A DNA stretch of 64,000 nt from Maricaulis sp047308265 (GTDB lineage: Bacteria > Pseudomonadota > Alphaproteobacteria > Caulobacterales > Maricaulaceae): contig NZ_JBKQWY010000001.1 in assembly GCF_047308265.1 (NCBI RefSeq), positions 796,183 through 860,182 of the forward strand, in the 5' to 3' direction. Numbering within the stretch: the stretch's first letter is position 1; every line of letters starts with the position of its first letter. The translations under genes were made by a program, and so were the position numbers. Positions 33,189 through 41,381 of this stretch are shown one piece after another. The notes beneath the pieces are model-generated. The model did no database searches, had not been told where the DNA came from, and saw only the letters and a list, made by a program, of their open reading frames with translations.

Positions 33189-33857
33189 GTGACCCCCACA
33201 CTGTTTTTGGAATCCGTGCATCTGAGCCTGCCCTCTCGGTCCGGCCCGGTTGAAATCCTTCGGGGTGTTCATCTCTCCGTGGAAGAGGGAGAAGTGCTCG
33301 CGCTTGTCGGGCCGTCCGGTTCGGGCAAGTCGAGCCTGATTTCGGTCGCGGCGGGTCTCGAACCGCCCACGGCCGGGCGTGTCTGCCTGTTGGGTGAGGA
33401 TTTGCGGCGGCGAAGCGAAGACGAGCTGGCGCGATTGCGCCGGGGTCGGGTCAGCCTCGTGTTCCAGTCCTTCCATCTCATCCCCACCATGACCGCACTC
33501 GATAATGTGCGTGTGCCGATGGAAGTCGCCGGTTTCAAGGATGCGGCCGCGCGGGCGCGGGCCGGTCTGGAAGAGGTCGGGCTGGGCCATCGTCTGCGCC
33601 ATTATCCCGGTCAGCTGTCGGGCGGGGAACGTCAGCGGGTGGCCGTTGCACGGGCACTGGCACCGGATCCGCAGATCGTGTTTGCGGATGAACCGACCGG
33701 CAATCTGGACTCCCAGACAGGAGAGGGTGTGGCCGATCGTCTGATCGCGATTGCGCGCGAGAAGGGGGCGAGCCTTGTGCTTGTCACGCATGATCCGGTA
33801 CTCGCCCGCCGGGGCGATCGTATCGTCCAGATGAAGGACGGGGTCGTGGTGTCATGA
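33189..33857 (+). CDS. ybbA: ABC transporter ATP-binding protein, YbbA/LolD type
   Basis: This is a 222-residue ATPase of the MacB/LolD/YbbA branch. It has Walker A GPSGSGKSS, Q-loop VFQSFHLIPTMT, signature LSGGERQRVAVARAL, Walker B IVFADEPTGNLD and H-loop VTHD. The start is a GTG. It overlaps the permease start (ATGA) and forms a mechanotransmission-type exporter or lipid transporter with it. tesA is divergent. The E. coli counterpart has no settled substrate. Confidence 0.9.
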   Translation: MTPTLFLESVHLSLPSRSGPVEILRGVHLSVEEGEVLALVGPSGSGKSSLISVAAGLEPPTAGRVCLLGEDLRRRSEDELARLRRGRVSLVFQSFHLIPTMTALDNVRVPMEVAGFKDAAARARAGLEEVGLGHRLRHYPGQLSGGERQRVAVARALAPDPQIVFADEPTGNLDSQTGEGVADRLIAIAREKGASLVLVTHDPVLARRGDRIVQMKDGVVVS

Positions 33858-36385
33858 ACCTCTCGCTGGCCCTTCGTTTTGCCCTGCGGGAGCTGACCGG
33901 CGAGATCCGGCATTTCGGCATTTATGTCCTGTCGATCTTTCTGGGGGTCGCGGCGATCGCTGCGGCGGGGTCATTGACCGAAGTTTTCTCCAACGGTCTG
34001 GACAACCAATCCCGCTATCTCCTGGGCGGGGATTTGCGGTTCACGGTCAGCCAGCGCCGACTGGATACACAGGAGCGCGCCTTTGCGGCCGGCTATGGTG
34101 ATATCGCTGAAACGGCCGGGCTCAATGTCATGGGCCAGACTGCGGACGTGCGAAGCCAGGTCGATTTGGTGGGGGTCGATGCGGCCTATCCGCTGCTGGG
34201 TGACGTCGGTCTGGATGGCGGGGCGCAAAGCCTGAGCGAGGCCCTTCAGGTTCGAGAGGGACGCTGGGGTGTGGTCGTTTCGCAATCCTTCCTCGACACG
34301 TTTGACCTGGATGTCGGGGACAGTGTGCAACTGGCCGGCCTCAATGTGACGGTCACCGCAAGGATGGTGAGCCGGCCCGACATGGTTCAGGCGCCCGGCG
34401 GGTTTGGCCCGGAAGCGCTTATCGCTCTTGATGCCTTGCTGGAGGCCGGTCGCCTTCAACCCGGAGATATCTTCACGTCTCGCGTGCGGGTGCGCAGTCG
34501 GGAGCCTCTTGATGTGGAACCGGTTCAGCGCGCCTTTGACGCGTTGGGGGTGGATGAGGGCGTGGAGCTCGATGGTCGCGATGACGCGGTGGACGGGCTT
34601 CAGGGTTTGACCGAATTGCTCAATACCTTCCTGACGCTGATTGGTATTGCGGCCCTGATTGCAGGCGGAGTCGGTGCGGCGGAAGCGGCACGCAGTTTTC
34701 TACAATCGCGGACCGGAACGATCGCGGCACTCAAGGCCTTGGGCGCGGATGGCGGCCTGATCCGTCTGGTGTACGGGCTGCAACTCCTCCTGCTTGCGCT
34801 TTTGGGCGGAGGCGCCGGACTGGGACTGGGCGCGGGCATTCCCTTTCTTCTCGACGCCGTCATGGGAGAGGCTCTTCGATTACCGCAAGCCCTGGCGGTC
34901 TATCCGCGACCCTTGCTTGAAGCGCTGGCCTATGGCGTTCTCATTGCAGCAGCCTTTGCGTTACCGCCTTTGGGCGAAGCACGGGCGACACCGCCCGCCG
35001 CGCTGTTTCGCAGCCAGGTGGATCGATCGGGCCTCAAACGGGCCTGGGTCGAACGAGGCGCGGCGGTCCTTGCCCTGTTTGCGATTGTGGCCCTGGCGCT
35101 GGTCACCCGCGATGATCCCAGCCTGATCCTGATCCTGCTGGGTGCGACCGGTCTTGTCTTTGTGCTCTTTGTGGTCCTGGCCTTTGTGCTCAAGGCTTTG
35201 ATCTCGGCTCTCACAGGTTTAGGGCGCGGGCTTGGACGTCTGGTTCTGGCCAATATGTCGGGGCCGGGCTCGCTCATCCCCACCATTCTGCCGGCGCTCG
35301 GTCTTGGGCTTGCCCTTCTGTCACTGGTGGTGACCGTGCAGAGCAATCTCCTGCGCCAGATCAGCGAGACGGCACCGTCTCAGGCTCCGGCCCTGATCTT
35401 CACCCAGATACCCGGATCGGGCGTTGAACAGTTTGATGGAATACTCTCGGAAGCGGGTGTCGAGATCGGCGATGAGGCGAGCTTCCGTCGCGGCGCGTTT
35501 CTGCTGGTCCGGCTGACCCGTCGCAATGGTGAGCCGATTGATATTGAGACCGTGGCCGAGGCGGAACGCTGGGTCGTGCGCAATGAGGTCAATTCCACCA
35601 TTATGGCGGCGGCTCAGTCCGATATTCAGCTCAGCGCCGGTGAGTGGTGGCCGGCCGATTATCGTGGCCCCCTTCAGGTTTCGGTTGAAGCGGAAGCGGC
35701 CGCGGGTCTAGGCGTTGGCGTAGGGGATCATTTGGGGTTCCAGGTCTTTGGGCGACAAGTTGAGGCCGAGATCGCCAGCTTGCGGTCGGTGGAGTGGGGC
35801 CAGTTTGGTTTGGCGTCCAACACCGCCTTTGTATTTTCACCTGGCATGCTGGAGGCCGCCAACCCCGCACATGTGGCGTTGGCTCAGGCGGGCGCGGAAA
35901 GCGAGGCCGCGATAATACAGGCCGTCGGCGACGCCTTTCCTGATGTGATCGTGTTTCAGACCCGCCCAGCCTTGGAAGCGGCCGCGAAAATCATTGGGGA
36001 CCTCTCTTTGGCGGTCAATGCGGCTGCAGGGTTGGTCATGATTGCCGGATTGCTGGTTTTGTTCAGCCTGTTTGCGTCCATGGCTCGTCGCCGGGCGGTC
36101 GAAGCGGCGCTCATGAAAACCTTTGGAGCCGAGCGGGGCATGGTGCTGCGTGTGTATGCGCTCGAATTCATGGCGGCGGCTGTTATCGCAGCCGCGGTAG
36201 GGCTTGGTCTGGGGGTCAGCGGCGCCTGGTGGATCGTCATCCATGTGTTCGAGGCACAATGGGCGGTTCCGGTGATGCCTCTTGCTCTGATTGCGGGCGC
36301 CACCTTGCTGGTGTCCGGCCTTGGTGGATTTTGGGTGGGGCAGCGTACCTTGTCGCGCCCGGCCTGGCGGGTGCTTCAGGGTTAG
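33854..36385 (+). CDS. ybbP: FtsX-type ABC permease, YbbP family
   Basis: This is an 843-residue inner-membrane protein. One N-terminal helix (about residues 20-40) precedes a large periplasmic domain, then a block of helices at about residues 255-345, further helices around 395-475, a second periplasmic domain and four C-terminal helices at about 715-840 with GLVMIAGLLVLFSLFASMARRR broken only by short loops. The two FtsX domains (LIAGGVGAAEAARSFLQSR and MARRRAVEAALMKTFGAERG) match the YbbP architecture. It pairs with the ATPase just upstream. Confidence 0.9.
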   Translation: MNLSLALRFALRELTGEIRHFGIYVLSIFLGVAAIAAAGSLTEVFSNGLDNQSRYLLGGDLRFTVSQRRLDTQERAFAAGYGDIAETAGLNVMGQTADVRSQVDLVGVDAAYPLLGDVGLDGGAQSLSEALQVREGRWGVVVSQSFLDTFDLDVGDSVQLAGLNVTVTARMVSRPDMVQAPGGFGPEALIALDALLEAGRLQPGDIFTSRVRVRSREPLDVEPVQRAFDALGVDEGVELDGRDDAVDGLQGLTELLNTFLTLIGIAALIAGGVGAAEAARSFLQSRTGTIAALKALGADGGLIRLVYGLQLLLLALLGGGAGLGLGAGIPFLLDAVMGEALRLPQALAVYPRPLLEALAYGVLIAAAFALPPLGEARATPPAALFRSQVDRSGLKRAWVERGAAVLALFAIVALALVTRDDPSLILILLGATGLVFVLFVVLAFVLKALISALTGLGRGLGRLVLANMSGPGSLIPTILPALGLGLALLSLVVTVQSNLLRQISETAPSQAPALIFTQIPGSGVEQFDGILSEAGVEIGDEASFRRGAFLLVRLTRRNGEPIDIETVAEAERWVVRNEVNSTIMAAAQSDIQLSAGEWWPADYRGPLQVSVEAEAAAGLGVGVGDHLGFQVFGRQVEAEIASLRSVEWGQFGLASNTAFVFSPGMLEAANPAHVALAQAGAESEAAIIQAVGDAFPDVIVFQTRPALEAAAKIIGDLSLAVNAAAGLVMIAGLLVLFSLFASMARRRAVEAALMKTFGAERGMVLRVYALEFMAAAVIAAAVGLGLGVSGAWWIVIHVFEAQWAVPVMPLALIAGATLLVSGLGGFWVGQRTLSRPAWRVLQG

Positions 36386-36457
36386 TCAGAACAGGACGAA
36401 CAAGAGGCTGGCGCCAATCGCTGCCTCGACCCAGAACGCCCATCGCGACCGGCTCAT
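36386..36457 (-). CDS. Candidate 23-residue single-helix membrane miniprotein
   Basis: The frame starts at an ATG that overlaps the TGA of the 109-residue gene (ATGA) and ends at a TGA abutting the convergent ybbP stop with no gap. It begins MSRSRW and continues as one hydrophobic helix (AFWVEAAIGASLLFVLF). The positive N-terminus and helix length fit a small inner-membrane protein. Support comes from the coupling, the exact fit between neighbours and the composition. No homologue is known to me. Confidence 0.5.
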   Translation of the reverse strand: MSRSRWAFWVEAAIGASLLFVLF

Positions 36458-36783
36458 GCGCGACGCTCCAGGATCGGGCTGGTGTCCTCATAATCGGCGA
36501 TGCGCGCATAGGTTTCGCGATACCGGCGTTGCTCGGATGGTTCCGCTTTCAGGCCCCGGGCCGGATGCCCCGCCATCAGCTGGACGACGACCTCCGCCGC
36601 AGGCGGTACCGGACGATGCAGGGGATGGCTGCGCTGTTCCGGTTCCGGCGAGACGGGTACGGGAAGCCCCACCTTGCGTTCTGCCCGCGGCGGACGGTCA
36701 TTGGATCGTGCAGCCCGTCGGACCGCCTGCACGCGGCGTGCGGTCTCATATGGGATGGATGTATGGCTGCGGATCGTCGTCAT
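36454..36783 (-). CDS. Hypothetical protein under CtrA-type boxes
   Basis: This is a 109-residue protein. The N-terminal half is basic and Pro-rich (PPRAERKVGLPVPVSPEPE). The C-terminal half is helical and looks conserved (AAEVVVQLMAGHPARG followed by RRYRETYARIADYE). There is no signal or membrane segment. GAGAGGGT precedes the start. Two TTAA-N7-TTAA sites lie 32 and 71 bases upstream. The fold and function are not recognised. It is probably cotranscribed with the 23-residue miniprotein. Confidence 0.65.
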   Translation of the reverse strand: MTTIRSHTSIPYETARRVQAVRRAARSNDRPPRAERKVGLPVPVSPEPEQRSHPLHRPVPPAAEVVVQLMAGHPARGLKAEPSEQRRYRETYARIADYEDTSPILERRA

Positions 36784-36814
36784 ACCCTCTCACTCGCAAG
36801 GCTGATGCCAAGTC

Positions 36815-36868
36815 TTAAGAGGGTATTAACGAAATCGGGGCGGCGCCAGTGTCTTAATAAGAGATTAA
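36815..36868 (-). promoter_or_regulatory. Two perfect CtrA-type boxes
   Basis: TTAA-GAGGGTA-TTAA (36815-36829) and TTAA-TAAGAGA-TTAA (36854-36868) both fit the alphaproteobacterial CtrA consensus TTAA-N7-TTAA exactly. They lie upstream of the 109-residue gene and downstream of phaR. The distal box is placed to activate, and the proximal box is close enough to the likely start site to modulate or repress. Confidence 0.7.
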
Positions 36869-36916
36869 TCGTCTCTCAGGCGCGCCGCCCTGTGCCGGGA
36901 CGGGACAGATCCAGGC

Positions 36917-37519
36917 TTAATCCTTGACGAGCTTGTCGAGCTTAGCCCGCATGGCATCGAGTTCAGCGCGCATGGTGGCCATGTCGTCCTCCGACTTTGT
37001 GGCGGGTGTTTCAGCCGCCGGGTCTTCACCTGCAGGCGCTGAGGGCGTTGCACCCGGCGCTGCGAAAGGCGTGAACATGCGCATGGCCTGGCCGAACATC
37101 TCCATATTGCGGCGGGTCTGTTCTTCCATCAGCTGCATGCTGGCCTGGGGAGAGGTCATGGCCTCGCCCATACGACGTCGGAACTCCTCCTGCTGCTGAG
37201 CAAAATTATTCATCGACATCTGCAGATAGCCGGGAACCACATTTTGCAGGCTGTCGCCGTAAAAGCTGATCAGCTGACGCAGGAAATCGACCGGCAGGAG
37301 ATTGGCGCCGCGCGATTCTTCTTCGAAGATGATTTGCGCGAGAACGCTACGGGTCAGATCTTCGGAGGACTTGGCATCGATGACACGGAAGTTCTTGCCC
37401 TCCTTGACCAGTTCACGCAGGTAATCCAGCGTCACATACTGGCTGGTGGACGTGTCGTAGAGCCGACGGTTCGCATACTTCTTGATGGTGATCACGTCGC
37501 CACTGGATGTTTGACCCAC
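36917..37519 (-). CDS. phaR: Polyhydroxyalkanoate synthesis repressor
   Basis: This is a 200-residue DNA- and PHA-binding repressor. The N-terminal PHB_acc_N domain shows ITIKKYANRRLYDTSTSQYV (residues 10-29). A PHB accumulation domain follows (residues 70-110, LPVDFLRQLISFYGDSLQNV). An Ala/Pro-rich linker and a C-terminal coiled-coil helix (MRAELDAMRAKLDKLVKD) complete it. The start is GTG with AGGGAG upstream. It is divergent from phaB, which it probably represses when no polymer granules are present to titrate it. Confidence 0.93.
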   Translation of the reverse strand: MGQTSSGDVITIKKYANRRLYDTSTSQYVTLDYLRELVKEGKNFRVIDAKSSEDLTRSVLAQIIFEEESRGANLLPVDFLRQLISFYGDSLQNVVPGYLQMSMNNFAQQQEEFRRRMGEAMTSPQASMQLMEEQTRRNMEMFGQAMRMFTPFAAPGATPSAPAGEDPAAETPATKSEDDMATMRAELDAMRAKLDKLVKD

Positions 37520-37641
37520 AATTCACTCCCTGTTGGCAGCACGCCCGCTGGTTTCATAAGCATTTCACTTAACATACGTGCGCGTCTTTGCTTTACGGTT
37601 TACGCCCAGTGAGGCGTGTGCTGCAAGTGCGAAACCTATTC

Positions 37642-37649
37642 TTGCGCAA
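37642..37649. promoter_or_regulatory. TTGCGCAA palindrome between phaR and phaB
   Basis: TTGCGCAA is a perfect 8-base palindrome in the 223-base divergent region; CTGCAAGTGCG lies 22 bases before it. Known PhaR sites are GC-flanked short dyads of similar kind. It is too short to be certain. Confidence 0.3.
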
Positions 37650-37742
37650 ATCACGGGCTTGTCTCAATTGGTTTTTGAGGCGTTCCAGATGTAGTTTCAG
37701 CGTTCAGTCAGGCAATTTCACCCCAATAAAAAGGCGATGACC

Positions 37743-38468
37743 ATGGGACGGAATGTATTGGTAACCGGCGGTACACGCGGTATCGGCGCGGCGATCAGTG
37801 TAGCAATGCGGGATGCGGGTCATACCGTGATCGCCAACTATGCCGGGAGTGAAGAGGCCGCTCAGAAATTTCGGGAAGAGACGGGCCTGAACGCGATCAA
37901 GTGGGATGTCGGTTCGTGGGAGGATTGTCAGCGGGGGATTGCCGAGGCGGAAACGGCTGCGGGTGGCCCGATCGATGTTCTGGTGAATAATGCCGGTATC
38001 ACGCGCGATGGCATGTTCCACAAGATGACGCCGGAGCAATGGGCCGACGTCATGCGGGTGGATCTGGATTCTCTGTTCAATATGAGCCGCCCTCTCTATG
38101 AAGGCATGCGCGGCCGCGGCTGGGGCCGGATCATCAATATTTCCTCGATCAATGGCCAGAAAGGTCAGATGGGTCAGGTGAATTATTCCGCGGCCAAGGC
38201 CGGCGTGATCGGCTTCACCAAAGCGCTCGCCCAGGAAGGGGCGTTCAAGGGTGTGACGGTGAATTGTGTCGCGCCGGGCTATATCGGTACGGACATGGTC
38301 GCGGCCATGCCGGAGAAAGTGCTCGAGAGCATTGTCGGTGGAATTCCGGTCAACCGCTTGGGAACGCCTGAAGAAATCGGCGCGGCTGTGGTCTATCTTG
38401 CCGGTGAGGATGCCGGTTTCATGACCGGGTCCGTCCTTTCCATCAATGGTGGCCAGTATATGGCCTGA
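37743..38468 (+). CDS. phaB: Acetoacetyl-CoA reductase (NADPH)
   Basis: This is a 241-residue short-chain dehydrogenase reducing acetoacetyl-CoA to (R)-3-hydroxybutyryl-CoA for PHB synthesis. It has cofactor motif TGGTRGIG, NNAGITRDG, the catalytic Ser in INISSINGQKGQMGQ and Y-x3-K (YSAAKAG). The motif GQ.GQ.NYSA is typical of PhaB and separates it from FabG. ATG 37743 lies 8 bases after AAGG; ATG 37737 is the alternative. It is divergent from phaR. Confidence 0.92.
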   Translation: MGRNVLVTGGTRGIGAAISVAMRDAGHTVIANYAGSEEAAQKFREETGLNAIKWDVGSWEDCQRGIAEAETAAGGPIDVLVNNAGITRDGMFHKMTPEQWADVMRVDLDSLFNMSRPLYEGMRGRGWGRIINISSINGQKGQMGQVNYSAAKAGVIGFTKALAQEGAFKGVTVNCVAPGYIGTDMVAAMPEKVLESIVGGIPVNRLGTPEEIGAAVVYLAGEDAGFMTGSVLSINGGQYMA

Positions 38469-38522
38469 ATTCGATTCACGTTTGCCCCAAAATTGCCCTC
38501 TTGGCGGGTAATAGATGCAATC

Positions 38523-39251
38523 ATGATACGGATCCTTGCGGCCATACTCGCCCTCATTCTGACAGCCGGGACTGCGCTTGCGGTGCAAAACCCCTTGCGC
38601 GACCGGCTGTTGCGGAATGAACGCTCTGAACAATCCATCGGCTGGTATCAGCGGGCGGACAATGGCGCGTTCATTCTTTTTGACCAGTCTTCCAGCTATG
38701 CGCTGTTACGTGAGCGGGATGATACCAATGCGGAAATCCTGGTACTCTTTCCCAATCGCGCACCGGGTGGTGGCATGTCCTTTGTCACCGATACCGGGCG
38801 TGAATTGGTGCGGTTTACCTCTCTGGGAGGGGCGACCTATTTCCCCAGTGACGCACCGAATGGTGTGATCATCGAATTTGCTAGCCCGGCCGGAGGGCTT
38901 GTGCCCGCGCCGCGCTCTTCACTGGAAGTGCGTGCGCGCGCCGAGCGTCTGGCCGAACGCGCCTCGGCCGTGTCCGGCAATGCAGTCACGATCGAATATG
39001 CACCGGCGCCGCGTGCGGGGCTGGGGCTGCAGTATGATGTGTTGTGGGTCATCGAACGCAGCCTGGACGGATCACGACGGAGTGGATTGCGTCAGCTTGA
39101 GCGCATCCAGATCATCAATGGCGAGCGGGCCAATGCCTATCGCACACGCGATTCGCTGATCGTCGTCATCAACCCCCAGGCGGGTTATGCGGGACGTCCC
39201 TCATCGGAATTTGTCCGTGCAGCCTTGCAGGCGGCTCCGATCGACGCCTGA
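38523..39251 (+). CDS. Exported hypothetical protein
   Basis: This is a 242-residue protein with a clear signal peptide (ILAAILALILTAGTALAV). The mature part is mostly beta-prone (FILFDQSSSYALLRER, then AEILVLFPNRAPGGG) with a charged helix near residue 145. It resembles a Caulobacterales family I recall as DUF4908, which I could not verify. The protein is probably periplasmic. It follows phaB by 54 bases and may be cotranscribed. The function is unknown. Confidence 0.78.
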   Translation: MIRILAAILALILTAGTALAVQNPLRDRLLRNERSEQSIGWYQRADNGAFILFDQSSSYALLRERDDTNAEILVLFPNRAPGGGMSFVTDTGRELVRFTSLGGATYFPSDAPNGVIIEFASPAGGLVPAPRSSLEVRARAERLAERASAVSGNAVTIEYAPAPRAGLGLQYDVLWVIERSLDGSRRSGLRQLERIQIINGERANAYRTRDSLIVVINPQAGYAGRPSSEFVRAALQAAPIDA

Positions 39252-39299
39252 TGCGCCACGAATGCTCGGCGAATTGACGGTTGTTCGTCGATGCCAAGG

Positions 39300-39758
39300 T
39301 CAGGTGTCAGACGCGTCGCTCACCGCTCGACGATCAGCGGGTGCCCAATCGGGCTTGGCCAACTCAAAACCTTCAAACTCAAATCCCGGTGCCACGGTGC
39401 AGCTGACCAGCGTCCACGCGCCGAGCGAACGGGCGCTTTGCCAGGCATTGGTCGGGACAATGCCTTGCGGGCGTTCACCGGCCACCACATCGGGCCCCAG
39501 TGTGACATCGCGTGTGGTTTCGCCATCTTCACTGACAGACAGGAGAAGCGGGGCTCCGGCGTGCCACAACCACACTTCTGCCGCATCCTCGCGATGCCAG
39601 TGAGAGATCTGGTCCTGTTCGAGCAGATAATAGATCGCCGTGGAGCGTGAGCGGCCATTCACCTCGTCGGGATCACGGAAGGTCTCGATGTACCACCCCC
39701 CTTCCGGGTGAGGGTGCATGCCCAGTGATCGAATGATTTCCCAAGCCTGGTATTGCAT
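39300..39758 (-). CDS. Cupin family protein (DUF985/cupin_5)
   Basis: This is a 152-residue single-domain cupin. Motifs are HPEGGWYIETFRD, TAIYYLLEQDQISHWHR (metal-type His pair), EVWLWHAGAPL and PGFEFEGFELAK. DUF985 proteins are predicted sugar or nucleotide-sugar binders, with no firmly known reaction. The start overlaps the gloB stop by one base, so it is translated after gloB. Confidence 0.9.
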   Translation of the reverse strand: MQYQAWEIIRSLGMHPHPEGGWYIETFRDPDEVNGRSRSTAIYYLLEQDQISHWHREDAAEVWLWHAGAPLLLSVSEDGETTRDVTLGPDVVAGERPQGIVPTNAWQSARSLGAWTLVSCTVAPGFEFEGFELAKPDWAPADRRAVSDASDT

Positions 39759-40528
39759 CAGAACTGATCCTTCTGCCGACGCACTTCGGCGAACACATCG
39801 TCTGGATCCGCATCCGCCATACCGATCGCCGCTTTGAGATCCGGCGCATCCGCACGCAGAAACGGGTTGCTCTTTATCTCGTCCGCCAGCCGGGACGGGA
39901 CCGTTGCCAGTCCGTTTGACCGCAAGCGCGACACTGTCTCAGCATAGGCTTTCAGATCCGGATTGTCAGGATCAATACTCCGGGCGAAACGGGCATTGGC
40001 CTGCGTGTATTCATGGGCGCAATAGATCAGGGTGTCCGGGTCGAAGGCCCGGATGCGCGACAACGAGTGCCACATCTCTGCGGCGGTGCCTTCGAACAGG
40101 CGGCCACATCCCAAGGCAAACAAGGTGTCGCCGACAAAGGCCACGTTTTCGGTCGGGAAGTGATAGATCACATGTCCCCGGGTATGGCCGGGCGTGAACA
40201 GAACCTTGGCCCGGATATCGCCCAGCTGGATGATATCGCCGTCTGCGACCTCATGGTCGATATCAGGAATGCGCGCGGTTTCATAAGTCGGCGCGACAAG
40301 GCGAGCCCCGGTGGCGGCCTGCAAAGCCGCATTGCCACCGGTGTGGTCGTGATGATGGTGTGTGTTCCAGATCTGGGTCAGTGTCCATCCAGCGGCTTCG
40401 GCTTCCTCGAGAATGCGGACCGGGTCTGGTGTGTCGATGGCCGCCGTCTCCTGGCTGACCGGGTCATGGATGAGGTATCCGTAATTATCGGAAAGACATG
40501 GGAACTGGCGGATTTCAAGCAAGGACAT
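39758..40528 (-). CDS. gloB: Hydroxyacylglutathione hydrolase (glyoxalase II)
   Basis: This is a 256-residue metallo-beta-lactamase-fold enzyme hydrolysing S-lactoylglutathione to lactate and glutathione. The metal motif is THHHHDHTGG, with further ligands in TPGHTRGHV and VGDTLFALGCGRLFEG. The C-terminal glutathione-binding segment (EIKSNPFLRAD) is present. The start at 40528 matches the family; the upstream frame is not conserved. It is divergent from the methyltransferase gene. Confidence 0.94.
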   Translation of the reverse strand: MSLLEIRQFPCLSDNYGYLIHDPVSQETAAIDTPDPVRILEEAEAAGWTLTQIWNTHHHHDHTGGNAALQAATGARLVAPTYETARIPDIDHEVADGDIIQLGDIRAKVLFTPGHTRGHVIYHFPTENVAFVGDTLFALGCGRLFEGTAAEMWHSLSRIRAFDPDTLIYCAHEYTQANARFARSIDPDNPDLKAYAETVSRLRSNGLATVPSRLADEIKSNPFLRADAPDLKAAIGMADADPDDVFAEVRRQKDQF

Positions 40529-40607
40529 GATATAGGATTCCCCTCTGGCCCGGTCGCGGCAAAAGCGCGTGCTAAGGGTGATATGCGATTGGCGAAGGAG
40601 AGTGCAA

Positions 40608-41381
40608 GTGCGGCGCAATGCAGTGGATCTGGACCGTTTCTACGCATCTCGACAGGGGCGCACCGCCCAGACCATGATCATGCGTCGTCTGGAAGCCCTG
40701 TGGCCTGATGTCCGCGATCTCGACATGCTGGGGTTGGGGTTCACGACACCGTTTCTCGAGCGCTACCAGGCGTCGGCCCGGCGCTGTCTCAGCTTTCTGC
40801 CGGCCGGGCAGGGGGCTGTGATTTCCGGTGAAACCGCGCCGCCAAGCGCGATGGGTGATGAAACCCGCCTGCCCTTCATGGATGCCATTTTCGACCGTAT
40901 TCTAGTGGTCCATGCGCTTGAGGAAGCCGACAGCCTGCGGCCCCTGTTACGCGAGATCTGGCGGGTGATGGCGCCGGGCGGCCGCATGGTGATTGTCACG
41001 TCCGCGCGGGCCGGCGTGTGGGCGCATATGGATGCCACCCCCTTTGGACATGGACGGCCTTTCTCTCGCGGGCAGCTCACTCAGCTTTTGCATGATGCCC
41101 TGTTTGAACCGGCTGCATGGTCCCGGGCTTTATACGCGCCGCCCTGGCGCTGGAGTACCTGGCCGCGACTGGCCCAGGCCTGGGAGAAGGCAGGGGAAAC
41201 GGCCTGGCCCGGTCTGGGCGGCGTCATCCTGGTGGAGGCGGTCAAACGCAATGCAGCGCTGACGCCGAGAGACCGGAAACCGGGTATACGCAGACGCGCT
41301 CTTGAAGGAGCCCCGGCAGGCGCGCTATCTCCGCGACACAAGGACCAGGACCGGTCCACCGAGGAGGATGACCTGCAATGA
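40608..41381 (+). CDS. Class I SAM-dependent methyltransferase
   Basis: This is a 257-residue predicted methyltransferase. The Rossmann segment is divergent (LDMLGLGFTTPFLE instead of a Gly-rich loop). The domain is recognised by FDRILVVHALEEADSLRPLL, REIWRVMAPGGRMVIV (post-motif II) and ARAGVWAHMDATPFGHGRP. GTG 40608 lies 7 bases after AAGGAG. The stop overlaps the hisC start (ATGA). Proteins of this type are conserved between gloB and hisC in alphaproteobacteria; the substrate is unknown. Confidence 0.82.
   Translation: MRRNAVDLDRFYASRQGRTAQTMIMRRLEALWPDVRDLDMLGLGFTTPFLERYQASARRCLSFLPAGQGAVISGETAPPSAMGDETRLPFMDAIFDRILVVHALEEADSLRPLLREIWRVMAPGGRMVIVTSARAGVWAHMDATPFGHGRPFSRGQLTQLLHDALFEPAAWSRALYAPPWRWSTWPRLAQAWEKAGETAWPGLGGVILVEAVKRNAALTPRDRKPGIRRRALEGAPAGALSPRHKDQDRSTEEDDLQ

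Noticed and set aside
33189..36385. ABC ATPase and permease as the exporter of the nearby RiPP
   Set aside because: They are the conserved ybbA-ybbP pair divergent from tesA, an arrangement found without any RiPP genes, and are separated from the maturase by tesA.
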